This document shows, piece after piece, positions 15,036 through 23,810 of a stretch of DNA of 44,115 nt (its first letter is position 1; each line of letters begins with the position of its first letter). Under the pieces are notes generated by a model. It did no database searches, was not told where the DNA came from, and saw only the letters and a program-made list of their open reading frames with translations. The DNA comes from Pedobacter sp. (lineage in GTDB: Bacteria > Bacteroidota > Bacteroidia > Sphingobacteriales > Sphingobacteriaceae), in contig JACMND010000039.1 in NCBI GenBank assembly GCA_014378705.1, positions 1 to 44,115 on the forward strand. The letters are read 5' to 3'. The position numbers and the translations under genes were made by a program.

Positions 15036-17402
15036 TTAAACAAGATAAACGTAGGTAATTCCATCACCACCGCGATCCGCATGCTCATCTTCCATCCTAT
15101 TAACGTGAGGAAATTTGCGTAAATATTCACGAATCATCTTACGAAGAATGCCGTCACCCTTTCCATGAATAATTTTTAAGCTTGACAATCCCATCATAAT
15201 TGCTTTATCAAGATATCTTTCAATTTCATAAATAGCCTCATCACCACGTTTACCGCGGAGATCAAGTTCCGGGCTAAACTGTGATATACTTTCGGTTAGA
15301 TTGGAGCTATATGAAGATTTTCGGATTTCCTTCGGAACCGATTTATCAGAAATTTTCTGAACACGTTTCAATTTAACAACTGACCGCAAATCGCCTATAG
15401 CCAAAATGACATTGTCTTTAGCAACGTTAATAACCTGTCCTATTGTTTGAGAATCAATTAATTTTACCCAATCACCAACTTTTATCAGCTCTTCTTCAGT
15501 TAAATTTTTTACAGGCTTTGGCAATACATCATTTTTTTGAAGCTCCACCTGGAGTTTTTGTCTTAAAACCTGGGTTTTCTGCTTATCGGCAGATGACTCA
15601 CGGATTTCTGAAATGGTATTTTCGATTAGCTTATTGGCGTTTTTAATAATGTTTTGTGCCTCAATTTTAGCGTCTTTTAAAATTATCTTCTTGTTCTCCT
15701 CCAAGTAAGATCTAAGTTTTTCATTGTCTTCAAGTAACAATTTAACCTGCCGTTCTCTTTTTTCCACGGAGACACGCACATCCATCAGTTCTTTTTTATC
15801 TCTTTCTAAATCAATAAGAAGTGTATCTACTTTCTTCTGATGCTCACCGATTTTACTTTTAGCAGCTAACAGTACAGAGGTTGGCAACCCTATTTTCTGT
15901 GCGATCTCAAAAGCATACGAGCTGCCGGGTTTTCCCAATTCCAAAATGTAGAGCGGCTGCATTTCAAGATTGTTAAATAACATAGATGCGTTTTCTAAAC
16001 CAGGTGTAGCATTGGCAAAAACCTTCAAATTTGAATAATGCGTGGTAACTACACCTTTAACTTGTTTTTGATTTAACGTTTCTAACACTGCTTCCGCGAT
16101 AGGACCTCCAAACTGCGGATCTGTTCCGGTCCCAAACTCGTCAATAACCACCAATGTTTTGGAATTTGCATTCTCAATAAAATATTTCATCTTGGTAAGA
16201 TGTGCGCTATATGTGCTTAAATCACTTTCTATAGACTGGTCGTCTCCAATATCGGCAAAGACCTGTTTAAAGATCCCCACTGTAGACCGTTCATCAACCG
16301 TAATTAATAATCCGGCCTGGAGCATAATCTGTAGTAGACCCACTGTTTTCATGCAAACAGATTTTCCACCCGCATTTGGACCGGAAACAACAACTATCCG
16401 CTGTTTATCATCTATCCGTATGTTTAAGGGAACAACACTCAGCTTTTCTTTTTTAAAGTTTAACAAAAGCAACGGATGGCGGGCATTGATGAGGTTAATT
16501 TCCGGGTTTCGGCTTAATAACGGCATTTCAGCTTCTATATCAATTGCGAATAAAGCCTTCGCCCTTACAAAATCAAGTTTGGTTAGCAAACCATGATAAG
16601 ATAATAACAAAGGAACAAAAGGCCGCAACTCGTTAGAGAGATGGATTAATATTCTAATTATTTCACGACGTTTGTCAAACTCAAGATCCCTGATTGTATT
16701 ATTTAATTGAAAAACTTCTTCCGGTTCCAGGTAAACCGTTTGACCGGAAGCTGATTCATCATGCACAAATCCTTTTAATTTACGTTTATTTTCGGCCAGT
16801 ATCGGGATACATAACCTGCCGTCTCGAATAGTAAGGTTTCCATCTGCCGTCCAATTGCTGTTTTGTGCGCTTTTAAAAATCTGTTCAATTTTTTTTCTTG
16901 CTTCCTGCTCAGCCTTGGAAAGACTTGATGTAAGTTCCAGAAGTTCTTTGGATGCGTTTGGTTTAATTTTACCTTTTATGTCAATAATCGCTTCTATTTT
17001 TTTTAGGATAGATTTTTCGATTGGTAAATGTTCAAAAAGTGCTTCCAGATTTGGATACAAGTCTTCGCGTTCAGAAAAATATTGAATAACAGAAAACACA
17101 GTATTTAAAGAAAGATTAATTTGGAAAAGCTCTTCTTCAATCAAATAAGTTCCTTCAAGTTTCAGCTTGGAAGCCAAAAATTTTAAATCAAAGAAATTAT
17201 TAATTACTAATGGCGAGTCGTTTAATAAAATATTTTTAAACTCTTTAGTTTGACTTAGGAATTTATGTATGTGATCAAAATTATTAAGCAGTTGTATTTT
17301 ATCTACCATCTGCTGTCCCATCGGGCTGAGGCAATAACTTTTTATAAGCTGTTTGATATCAATAAAACCTAACTTTTCTGTCGCGTTATGTGGGTAAATC
17401 AT
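15036..17402 (-). CDS. mutS2: Endonuclease MutS2
   Basis: MutS2 is a MutS-like ATPase with a C-terminal Smr nuclease domain. It acts on branched DNA or, in some species, on collided ribosomes. The 788 residues show the clamp/lever part, the Walker A GPNAGGKS (about 341-348), the Walker B region with VVIDEFGTGTDP, and TTHYSNLKVFA. A long charged coiled coil follows at about 510-620. Next comes a KOW-like stretch (KVGDWVKLID), then the Smr domain (about 710-788) with LDLRGKRGDEA and the KIIHGKGDGILR motif. It starts 18 bases after the DUF4296 gene on the same strand and is probably co-transcribed with it. Confidence 0.96.
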   Translation of the reverse strand: MIYPHNATEKLGFIDIKQLIKSYCLSPMGQQMVDKIQLLNNFDHIHKFLSQTKEFKNILLNDSPLVINNFFDLKFLASKLKLEGTYLIEEELFQINLSLNTVFSVIQYFSEREDLYPNLEALFEHLPIEKSILKKIEAIIDIKGKIKPNASKELLELTSSLSKAEQEARKKIEQIFKSAQNSNWTADGNLTIRDGRLCIPILAENKRKLKGFVHDESASGQTVYLEPEEVFQLNNTIRDLEFDKRREIIRILIHLSNELRPFVPLLLSYHGLLTKLDFVRAKALFAIDIEAEMPLLSRNPEINLINARHPLLLLNFKKEKLSVVPLNIRIDDKQRIVVVSGPNAGGKSVCMKTVGLLQIMLQAGLLITVDERSTVGIFKQVFADIGDDQSIESDLSTYSAHLTKMKYFIENANSKTLVVIDEFGTGTDPQFGGPIAEAVLETLNQKQVKGVVTTHYSNLKVFANATPGLENASMLFNNLEMQPLYILELGKPGSSYAFEIAQKIGLPTSVLLAAKSKIGEHQKKVDTLLIDLERDKKELMDVRVSVEKRERQVKLLLEDNEKLRSYLEENKKIILKDAKIEAQNIIKNANKLIENTISEIRESSADKQKTQVLRQKLQVELQKNDVLPKPVKNLTEEELIKVGDWVKLIDSQTIGQVINVAKDNVILAIGDLRSVVKLKRVQKISDKSVPKEIRKSSYSSNLTESISQFSPELDLRGKRGDEAIYEIERYLDKAIMMGLSSLKIIHGKGDGILRKMIREYLRKFPHVNRMEDEHADRGGDGITYVYLV

Positions 17403-17420
17403 TAGATGTGTTAAGAGAAA

Positions 17421-17912
17421 CTAATAAACCAGTGGTACAGGTCTGCCAGATTTCGAACGGGTGTATAAATCAAAAGCATCAACCCTAAAAAACCAATTTG
17501 GTTCTGGTTTTAAAAATATTTCGGCATTGCTCTTTTGTAATCTCAATAATTTCTGGGCACTACTTTTTTTTAGCTCTTTCACTATTTCCATCTTTTCGTA
17601 TTGGTTTAATCTTTGAAGTACCTGGTGATATATTGTATCTAAAACCTGAGGATTGCTGGAGTAGTAACGTAAACTTTTTTGAAACTGAGCAGAATCTGTC
17701 AGATACCTTTTATATATCGCTTTATAATAGTTTTTAACAGGCTGCTTTGCAGAATTATAATCGCCGGATGTGCTGACGTAAGAATCAATTAAGTGAATAT
17801 CAGTTAAAACAAAAACCATTTCCCTATTTTGAAGTATGCCTTTGGGCACTTTCTTGTTATTACAGGAAGCAGTAAATATCGATAGAATAATACATAAGAT
17901 TAAACGCCACAT
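17421..17912 (-). CDS. DUF4296 lipoprotein
   Basis: The protein is 163 residues long with a lipoprotein signal (lipobox TASC, Cys17) and the conserved DUF4296 start region (KGILQNREMVFVLTDIHLIDSYV). The rest is helical, with repeated Tyr/Lys/Gln-rich segments (YYKAIYKRYLTDSAQFQKSLRYYS). The family is known from Bacteroidota and has no assigned role. The gene is 18 bp upstream of mutS2 on the same strand and 44 bp from the divergent PLP-binding protein gene, so both promoters must sit in that short space. Confidence 0.88.
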   Translation of the reverse strand: MWRLILCIILSIFTASCNNKKVPKGILQNREMVFVLTDIHLIDSYVSTSGDYNSAKQPVKNYYKAIYKRYLTDSAQFQKSLRYYSSNPQVLDTIYHQVLQRLNQYEKMEIVKELKKSSAQKLLRLQKSNAEIFLKPEPNWFFRVDAFDLYTRSKSGRPVPLVY

Positions 17913-17956
17913 TTGTTAATTTTGCAATTTAGAACATTTCAAAAATACAGATTTTA

Positions 17957-18622
17957 ATGAGCATTGCCACCAATATTACATCCATCAAAGCGGAGCTTGA
18001 AAGTATAAAGGTTAAACTAATAGCTGTCTCAAAAACAAAATCAGCGGAAGCGATTACAGAAGCCTACCAGGCAGGGCAGCGGGATTTTGGCGAAAACCAG
18101 GTTCAGGAGCTGGTAGAAAAACATAATTTATTACCCAAAGATATCACCTGGCATTTAGTGGGGCATCTGCAAACAAACAAGGTTAAGTACATCGCTTCTT
18201 TTATAAATTTGATTCACTCCGTTGACAGTTTAAAACTATTACAGGAAATAAATAAACAGGCCTTAAAAAATAACCGGGTTATAGATTGTTTCTTGCAAAT
18301 TTATATTGCGGATGAAGATACCAAGTTTGGTTTGGAGTTTGATGAAGCCATAGAAATATTAAGGTCTGAGGAATATTTGCAAATGCGTAATATCCGGATA
18401 ACGGGATTAATGGGCATCGCATCAAACACCGAAAGCATTAAACGGATACAGGAGGAATTTTATGAGCTGAGCATGTTTATGAAAGGCTTAAAAAAATCTT
18501 ATTTTGAAGGCAAAGAATATTTTAATGAAATTTCTATGGGCATGTCTTCTGACTATAAAATTGCCATTGAATACGGAAGCACAATGGTTAGGTTAGGAAG
18601 TACTATTTTTGGAAAAAGATAA
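17957..18622 (+). CDS. YggS/PROSC-family PLP homeostasis protein
   Basis: Members bind pyridoxal 5'-phosphate as a TIM barrel without known catalysis and keep PLP and amino-acid pools in balance. The PLP lysine is K26 in LIAVSKTKS. Other family features are QAGQRDFGENQVQEL, the WHLVGHLQTNKVKYI segment, IHSVDSLKLL, ITGLMGIAS, SMGMSSDYKIAIEYGSTMVRLGS and the terminal IFGKR. Length is 221 residues, normal. It is the first gene of a tight plus-strand group with GNAT, aspartate kinase and a methyltransferase; the next gene starts 24 bases later. Confidence 0.94.
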   Translation: MSIATNITSIKAELESIKVKLIAVSKTKSAEAITEAYQAGQRDFGENQVQELVEKHNLLPKDITWHLVGHLQTNKVKYIASFINLIHSVDSLKLLQEINKQALKNNRVIDCFLQIYIADEDTKFGLEFDEAIEILRSEEYLQMRNIRITGLMGIASNTESIKRIQEEFYELSMFMKGLKKSYFEGKEYFNEISMGMSSDYKIAIEYGSTMVRLGSTIFGKR

Positions 18623-18646
18623 ATTAAACATTATAATTCTGCATAA

Positions 18647-19123
18647 ATGAATATCCGTGTTGCGATTAAAGAAGATTGTCAGAGGTTGCTTGAATTGATT
18701 AATGAACTAGCCTTGTATGAAAAAGCACCGGAAGAAGTTACGGTAACTTTAGTGGAATTTGAACAGGCCGGATTTGGGGCCGGGCAGGTTTGGAAAGCAT
18801 TTGTAGCTGAAGAGAACGGCGTAATTTATGGCTTTGGATTATATTACGTAAGATATTCTACATGGAAAGGTTGCCGTTTATATTTGGAAGACTTGATTGT
18901 AACAGAGGAAAAGCGTAACCGCGGAATTGGTAAAATGTTATTTGATACGTTGGTAAAAGAAGCTGTAATTAAGGGTTACAACGGGATGACCTGGCAGGTA
19001 CTTGACTGGAATGAACCTGCAATTAATTTTTACAAAAAATACAGTTCGTTTATTGAATCCGGCTGGCTAAATGCATCACTATCTAAAGAACAAATTAATT
19101 TAATGCAGGTTGCAAGTATATAA
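18647..19123 (+). CDS. GNAT family N-acetyltransferase (SSAT-like)
   Basis: The 158-residue protein has the GNAT fold. The N-terminal helix region is IRVAIKEDCQRLLELINELALYEKAPEE; then come the central strand with YFVR-like YYVRYSTWKG and LEDLIVTEEKRNRGIGKML, containing the acetyl-CoA pyrophosphate loop (RNRGIG). The final WQVLDWNEPAINFYKKY is a common end motif. The whole pattern is close to spermidine/spermine and thialysine acetyltransferases, so a polyamine or lysine analogue is a plausible substrate. That is inference from resemblance. The last 14 bases overlap the start of aspartate kinase. Confidence 0.88.
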   Translation: MNIRVAIKEDCQRLLELINELALYEKAPEEVTVTLVEFEQAGFGAGQVWKAFVAEENGVIYGFGLYYVRYSTWKGCRLYLEDLIVTEEKRNRGIGKMLFDTLVKEAVIKGYNGMTWQVLDWNEPAINFYKKYSSFIESGWLNASLSKEQINLMQVASI

Positions 19124-20378
19124 ATTTGGTGGTGCCTCTGTTAAAGACGCGGACGGTGTTCGTAATCTTTCACATATCGTATCCATAAACCGGGGGCAGG
19201 ATTTGTTAATCGTTGTTTCGGCGATGGGTAAAACTACCAATGCGCTTGAGTTGTTAACCAAGGCTTATTTTAATGGTTCTGCAAACCTTAATACCTTGTT
19301 TCATGAGGTTCGTGATTTTCACTATGAAATTATTAAAAATCTTTTTCCAACTGAAAATGATCCGATATATGATGATGTAGGAAACACGCTAATTGAAATT
19401 GAATGGATGCTTGAAGACGAACCTCATCCAGATTATAATTTCAATTACGATCAAATTGTATCTATCGGCGAACTTCTTTCGAGCAGAATTGTAAACGCTT
19501 ATTTAAATTCACAAAGTATTAATAGTAAATGGCTGGATGCCAGAAGTTTTATCCAAACAGATAATACTTACCGGGAAGGTGAAGTAAACTGGGAAAAAAC
19601 CTGTTTATCAATTCAAAGCACTATACCCAAATTGATTTCTGGGAAAGTTCTGGTCACACAAGGCTTTATAGGTGGAACTTCTGAAAATTACACCACTACA
19701 TTGGGTCGTGAAGGTTCAGATTATAGTGCTGCTATTTTCGCTTCTTGCTTAAATGTGGAGAGTTTAACAATATGGAAAGATGTTCCGGGGGTTTTAAACG
19801 CTGATCCGAAATTGTTTACAGATACCATTAAATACACCGAACTTCCCTATTCTGAAGCCCTTGAAATGAGTTTTTACGGTGCGAGTATTATTCATCCTAA
19901 AACAATAAAACCGCTTAAAAACCTGAACATTGCGCTTTTTGTTAAACCCTTTTTACACCCCCTAGAATCTGGTACAGTAATCAATCAATCTGCTAAAATT
20001 ATTAAAGATCAACCGGCTGTAATTTTAAAATTAAACCAGGTACTTATTTCATTTTCTAAAAAAGATTTCTCTTTTATTTCTGAAAACCACTTAAGTGATA
20101 TATTTAAAGTTTTCTCATCAGGCAATGTTAAAATTAACATGATGCAAAACTCTGCTTTAAGTTTTTCAGTTTGTTTTGACTGGGATGAAGAGAAATTTAA
20201 TTACTTAAAAAATTTCCTCTCAGCCGAATTTAAAATAAAGTACAATCAAGACCTTCAACTTTTAACTGTTAGACACCCCAATAAAAAAATATTAGCCAGT
20301 TTAAGTTCTGGTAAAACAATCTTGTTAGAACAAATAAGCCGCAATACGGCCCAACTGGTTATTAAAAAAGTTGAATAA
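19110..20378 (+). CDS. lysC: Aspartate kinase, monofunctional
   Basis: Aspartate kinase makes aspartyl phosphate, the first step to lysine, threonine and methionine. The 422-residue protein has the amino-acid kinase domain at 1-265, with KFGGASVKDADGVRNL, VVSAMGKTTNALEL, TTLGREGSDYSAAIFA, IWKDVPGVLNADP and the ASIIHPKTIKPL segment. A C-terminal ACT-like regulatory part runs from about 290 to 422. It is not fused to homoserine dehydrogenase as one Bacteroidota form is. It overlaps the upstream acetyltransferase gene by 14 bases and the downstream methyltransferase start by 8, so expression is likely coupled. Confidence 0.93.
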   Translation: MQVYKFGGASVKDADGVRNLSHIVSINRGQDLLIVVSAMGKTTNALELLTKAYFNGSANLNTLFHEVRDFHYEIIKNLFPTENDPIYDDVGNTLIEIEWMLEDEPHPDYNFNYDQIVSIGELLSSRIVNAYLNSQSINSKWLDARSFIQTDNTYREGEVNWEKTCLSIQSTIPKLISGKVLVTQGFIGGTSENYTTTLGREGSDYSAAIFASCLNVESLTIWKDVPGVLNADPKLFTDTIKYTELPYSEALEMSFYGASIIHPKTIKPLKNLNIALFVKPFLHPLESGTVINQSAKIIKDQPAVILKLNQVLISFSKKDFSFISENHLSDIFKVFSSGNVKINMMQNSALSFSVCFDWDEEKFNYLKNFLSAEFKIKYNQDLQLLTVRHPNKKILASLSSGKTILLEQISRNTAQLVIKKVE

Positions 20379-21558
20379 AAATATACTGAATCCCGACATT
20401 CAAAACTTCATCAGGCAAAATACGGATACAGACATTAACCGTATGCTGCTTGGTAAGCAAATGTTTGAGGGCATAAACACAAAAGAGCTTACCGAACAAA
20501 TTGACAGCCGCAAACGCTGTGAAAAAAAACTTCCACTCTGGTTTGATACACCATTAATTTATTATCCACCAAAAATCTCCGTAGAGCAATCTTCTTCAGA
20601 AATTACCGCTCAGTTTAAAGCAACCTTAGCCAAGGGCAAAACATTGATAGACCTTACCGGTGGTTTAGGAGTAGACAGTTATTACTTTGAGAAGCATGGA
20701 CTTGAAGTTACTCATTGTGAAACAGACCGCGAACTTTCAAACATCAGCAAGCATAACTCCAAAATATTAAGTGCTCCAAATATCCAGTTTTATGCAGGCG
20801 ACGGATTAAATCGAATGGTTAAAGATTCGTTCTACGATACCATTTATGCTGATCCATCAAGAAGGGTGAACAGCCAAAAAGTTTTTAAATTGCGGGATTG
20901 CAGACCCGATATTATGGAGAACCTGCATTTGTTTAAAAGCCGATCCTTAAGAATTATTATAAAAACTTCCCCATTGCTGGATATCCAAGCCGGGTTAAGC
21001 GAACTCGGGCAGGTAAATCAGATTTATATTTTAAGCGTCAAAAACGATTGCAAAGAACTTTTATGGGTTATAGACACCCAAGAGAAATCTGCAGATACGG
21101 AAATCGTATGCATAACATTTAGCAATAATACCGAGTTTAAAAAGTATAAGTTTATTCTGGCTGAAGAACGCAGTTTTACGTTTACCCAATTCTCAAAACC
21201 CTTAAATTATTTATATGAACCGGATGCAGCTTTAATGAAATCCGGAGCTTTTAAACTAATAACCAGAGACTATCAGGTTTTTAAGTTGCATCCAAATTCT
21301 CATCTCTATACTTCAAATGAATTTCGAAATGACTTTATGGGCAGAAAATTTTTGGTCTTTAAAATCATACCCTACAAAAATTTTAGTAAGGAAAATAAAG
21401 TAAAAAACGCAAATATTATTTCAAGAAATTTTCCGTTAAATACCGCTAAAATAAAGGATAAACATAAGCTCAAAGATGGAGGTGATGACTTTCTAATTTT
21501 TACGACAGATTATTTAGGTGTAATGATTGTAATACATTGTAAAAAAATTGCTCTATAA
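20371..21558 (+). CDS. Class I SAM-dependent methyltransferase with PG_1098/THUMP-like domains
   Basis: Residues about 60-210 form a Rossmann methyltransferase with motif I LIDLTGGLGVDSYYF, an acidic residue after strand 2 (HCETDREL), and IYADPSRRV, which resembles the DPPY-type motif of RNA or DNA methyltransferases. The C-terminal part (about 225-395) corresponds to the ferredoxin-like and THUMP-like segments of the Porphyromonas PG_1098 family. An RNA target is likely but unproven. The start codon is TTG at 20371, inside the aspartate kinase stop region (TTGAATAA). No other in-frame start is close by; the next Met is residue 25. The reading frame ends directly at a strong terminator. Confidence 0.87.
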   Translation: MNKNILNPDIQNFIRQNTDTDINRMLLGKQMFEGINTKELTEQIDSRKRCEKKLPLWFDTPLIYYPPKISVEQSSSEITAQFKATLAKGKTLIDLTGGLGVDSYYFEKHGLEVTHCETDRELSNISKHNSKILSAPNIQFYAGDGLNRMVKDSFYDTIYADPSRRVNSQKVFKLRDCRPDIMENLHLFKSRSLRIIIKTSPLLDIQAGLSELGQVNQIYILSVKNDCKELLWVIDTQEKSADTEIVCITFSNNTEFKKYKFILAEERSFTFTQFSKPLNYLYEPDAALMKSGAFKLITRDYQVFKLHPNSHLYTSNEFRNDFMGRKFLVFKIIPYKNFSKENKVKNANIISRNFPLNTAKIKDKHKLKDGGDDFLIFTTDYLGVMIVIHCKKIAL

Positions 21559-21584
21559 AAAAGAGCTCAAAAGAGCTCTTTTTT
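21557..21584. terminator. Bidirectional terminator
   Basis: Bases 21557-21568 and 21573-21584 form a perfect 12-bp stem (A6-gagctc / gagctc-T6) with a 4-base loop. It overlaps the methyltransferase stop codon and lies one base from the cold-shock gene stop, so it serves both convergent genes. Confidence 0.9.
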
Positions 21585-21585
21585 A

Positions 21586-21798
21586 TTATATAGTTGTTAC
21601 TAAGGTCTTCTTTACATTTACCGCTTGCATTCCTTTTCGCCCTTCAGCTACTTCAAAATTCACGTCATCATTGTCGCGTAAGGAATTAACCCCACCATCA
21701 ACATCCTTGAAGTGTACAAAAATGTCTTTTCCATCATCCTGTACAATAAAACCATAACCTTTTTGAGTGTTAAACCATTTAACCTTTCCAGTTTTCAT
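21586..21798 (-). CDS. Cold-shock domain protein
   Basis: A single cold-shock domain of 70 residues is present. RNA-binding motifs are clear: KGYGFI (RNP1) and DIFVHF (RNP2), after the typical MKTGKVKWFN start. Such proteins act as RNA chaperones. The 138 bases between this start and the upstream peroxiredoxin gene could hold a long leader as in other csp genes, but I see no defined thermosensor structure. It shares a terminator with the convergent methyltransferase gene. Confidence 0.95.
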   Translation of the reverse strand: MKTGKVKWFNTQKGYGFIVQDDGKDIFVHFKDVDGGVNSLRDNDDVNFEVAEGRKGMQAVNVKKTLVTTI

Positions 21799-21936
21799 AA
21801 AATAATAGGCATTTGAGAGTGGTGTATAATTTAGAAAAATAATCTATTAAGTAATTTACGTTAATTAAAGTAAATCAAATATAATTATTAATTGCATAAA
21901 TCAAATATCTCACAAATAACCTCCTATTTAAATACA

Positions 21937-22572
21937 TTAATGGTTTGGCTGTGGCGTCATTCTTAAATATGATTTTATTTCTTTATGCCCTTTAGGGAAT
22001 CTGGAGGGAATATCTTCATTTTTAATTGCCGGGGAGATTACAACATCCTCTCCTTCTTTCCAATCTGCCGGTGTAGATACGCTATACTTTGCGGTTAATT
22101 GCAATGAGTCAATCACTCTTAAAATCTCCTCAAAGTTTCTGCCGGTTGATGCCGGATAAGTGATCATCAACTTAACTTTTTTATCAGGTCCAATGATAAA
22201 TAAGGATCTCACGGTGGAAGTTTCAGAGGCTTCCGGATGAATCATTCCATAGGCTTCTGAAATATCCTTATTTTCATCAGCGATAAGCGGAAAATTTACT
22301 TCAACATTTTGAGTTTCATTGATGTCTTTTATCCATCCCTGATGCGACTCTACATCATCAACACTAAGTGCGATAACCTTTACATCTCTTTTTTTAAACT
22401 CCTCTGAAAGGGAAGCGGTTTTACCCAGTTCGGTGGTGCAAACAGGTGTATAATCTCCGGGGTGTGAAAAAAGTACTCCCCAACTATTTCCCAGATATTC
22501 ATGAAAGCTAATTTCGCCCATGGAAGTTTTTGCTTTGAAATCGGGTGCGATTTCGCCAAGTCTTAAGCTCAT
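21937..22572 (-). CDS. 1-Cys peroxiredoxin, Prx6 type
   Basis: The enzyme reduces hydrogen peroxide and alkyl hydroperoxides. The peroxidatic cysteine is C45 in HPGDYTPVCTTE, with the conserved Thr42 in the same motif. It is the only cysteine in 211 residues, so no resolving cysteine exists and an outside thiol must regenerate it. The long C-terminal arm (TPADWKEGEDVVISPAI, RFPKGHKEIKSYLRMTPQP) is typical of the Prx6 subfamily. A small inverted repeat lies about 80 bases upstream. Together with Dps and the ergothioneine genes it adds to the oxidant defence encoded in this window. Confidence 0.95.
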   Translation of the reverse strand: MSLRLGEIAPDFKAKTSMGEISFHEYLGNSWGVLFSHPGDYTPVCTTELGKTASLSEEFKKRDVKVIALSVDDVESHQGWIKDINETQNVEVNFPLIADENKDISEAYGMIHPEASETSTVRSLFIIGPDKKVKLMITYPASTGRNFEEILRVIDSLQLTAKYSVSTPADWKEGEDVVISPAIKNEDIPSRFPKGHKEIKSYLRMTPQPNH

Positions 22573-22703
22573 AAGTATAATTTTAAATTAGAAACACAAA
22601 TTTAAGAAAAAGGGATTTACTAACCATGTGATGTAAAAAATTTTGTGTTGACACACTAAAATTGTGTGTTTAGCAAATTTTAACCTCTGATAAATTTGTT
22701 GTT

Positions 22704-23327
22704 TTACTTTGTTGAAAAGAAATCAGTTACGTTTATAAAATCAACACCTCCTGCACTAGCGAATTCTTTATCAATTAAATTTTTTCCAATTATTGTAATG
22801 TCTTTTCGGAGTAACTGGTGTTTACCGATTACATATTCCAATACATCCGTTTCTGGTTTTGGTTTAATCTCATTTGCAAAGTAAACTACCAGATATTTTT
22901 CAAGGCCTTTCCATTCCAGTTGCTTAATTTTATTTAGTTGTTGTCTGGGATCACCATTGGTTACTAAAAAGATTTCTTTTCTGTCAACTATCATTTCCTG
23001 TAATAGTGTAAGCATTTGATCATAAAGAATAAGTTTTAATGGCAACCGTGCTGTGTAATGAAGTTTTAAAAAGTTTTCTTCATACTGTTTAGCAATACCG
23101 AAAACTTTACTTCCTGTTTCATACAAATTTTTAGTTCCATGTTCTTGGTAGTATGTTTTTAAAAATTCTGTAAGTTCCCTTGAGGATGGAGTTGTTTCTG
23201 TAAATTCTAAAAAATTAGCAAACAGGTAATAGACTTGTAACAAGTAATCCCTCTCGGAATAAAGAACGTTATCCAATTCGAAAATATATGCTTTTTTAGA
23301 TGGATCCAGATCTTCAAATTTTAGCAT
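22704..23327 (-). CDS. Degenerate HAD-superfamily protein
   Basis: The overall layout is that of a HAD hydrolase of the pyrimidine 5'-nucleotidase/phosphoglycolate phosphatase type: motif I at 16-23, a helical cap, motif II LVTNG (T123), motif III with Lys in IKPKPE (155-157), and motif IV IIGKNLID (179-186). The nucleophile Asp of the DxDxT signature is Glu17 and the Thr is Val21 (FELDNVLY). In motif IV the first Asp after Gly is Lys182. These changes suggest loss of phosphatase activity, or a binding role. It starts 1 base after a lone pre-ATP-grasp protein and is the last gene of the lolD operon. Confidence 0.8.
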   Translation of the reverse strand: MLKFEDLDPSKKAYIFELDNVLYSERDYLLQVYYLFANFLEFTETTPSSRELTEFLKTYYQEHGTKNLYETGSKVFGIAKQYEENFLKLHYTARLPLKLILYDQMLTLLQEMIVDRKEIFLVTNGDPRQQLNKIKQLEWKGLEKYLVVYFANEIKPKPETDVLEYVIGKHQLLRKDITIIGKNLIDKEFASAGGVDFINVTDFFSTK

Positions 23328-23328
23328 T

Positions 23329-23808
23329 TCAGACCGTAAAAATATTTATGATTGTATTTTTATTTTCCATTCTAATCTTAAAAATTCCTGTTAATCGCTG
23401 ATCATTTAATAGTAAACCTTCAGGAAGTTTTGTTGTCAGTTGTTTTCCGCTTTCATAGGCAACTAAAAAACCATCCGGGCTGAGGGGTAATTTTCTAATT
23501 TCTTTAAGCCGGTTTACGTCCGGTACGATCACAGAAATTCCATACTCTAAAAATAGTTGTCTGGCTTCTGCAAGTGCTGTAATTTCTTCAGGATATAAAG
23601 GAAAAATTTTCTCAATTCCTTCATTCAAAGCCAGATTCAACATTTCATGAGCAAAACTTGCTGAGTTTCCTTTTGGGATTTTAAAATATTTTTTACCTGA
23701 TAATTTTGGGAGATCCATAAAATCAGCAAAGAATACGTCAACCTGATTTAGTAATTTTTCAAGTTTATAGGCCGCAGAATGTGAGGCAGCCGTAATTAAA
23801 ACAGACAT
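23329..23808 (-). CDS. Lone pre-ATP-grasp-like domain protein
   Basis: The 159-residue protein resembles the N-terminal Rossmann-like domain that precedes the catalytic ATP-grasp domain in carbamoyl-phosphate-synthase-like ligases. It has VLITAASHSAAYKLEKLL, a strand with FFADFMDLP, YFKIPKG, a helix then GIEKIFPLYPEEITALAEARQLFLEYGISVIVP. In such enzymes a catalytic domain of about 200 residues would follow. Here the chain ends after 45 more residues, with no ATP-binding motifs. No frameshifted continuation is seen, because the HAD gene starts 1 base later. It may form a complex with that HAD protein. The role is unknown. Confidence 0.7.
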   Translation of the reverse strand: MSVLITAASHSAAYKLEKLLNQVDVFFADFMDLPKLSGKKYFKIPKGNSASFAHEMLNLALNEGIEKIFPLYPEEITALAEARQLFLEYGISVIVPDVNRLKEIRKLPLSPDGFLVAYESGKQLTTKLPEGLLLNDQRLTGIFKIRMENKNTIINIFTV

Positions 23809-23810
23809 AA

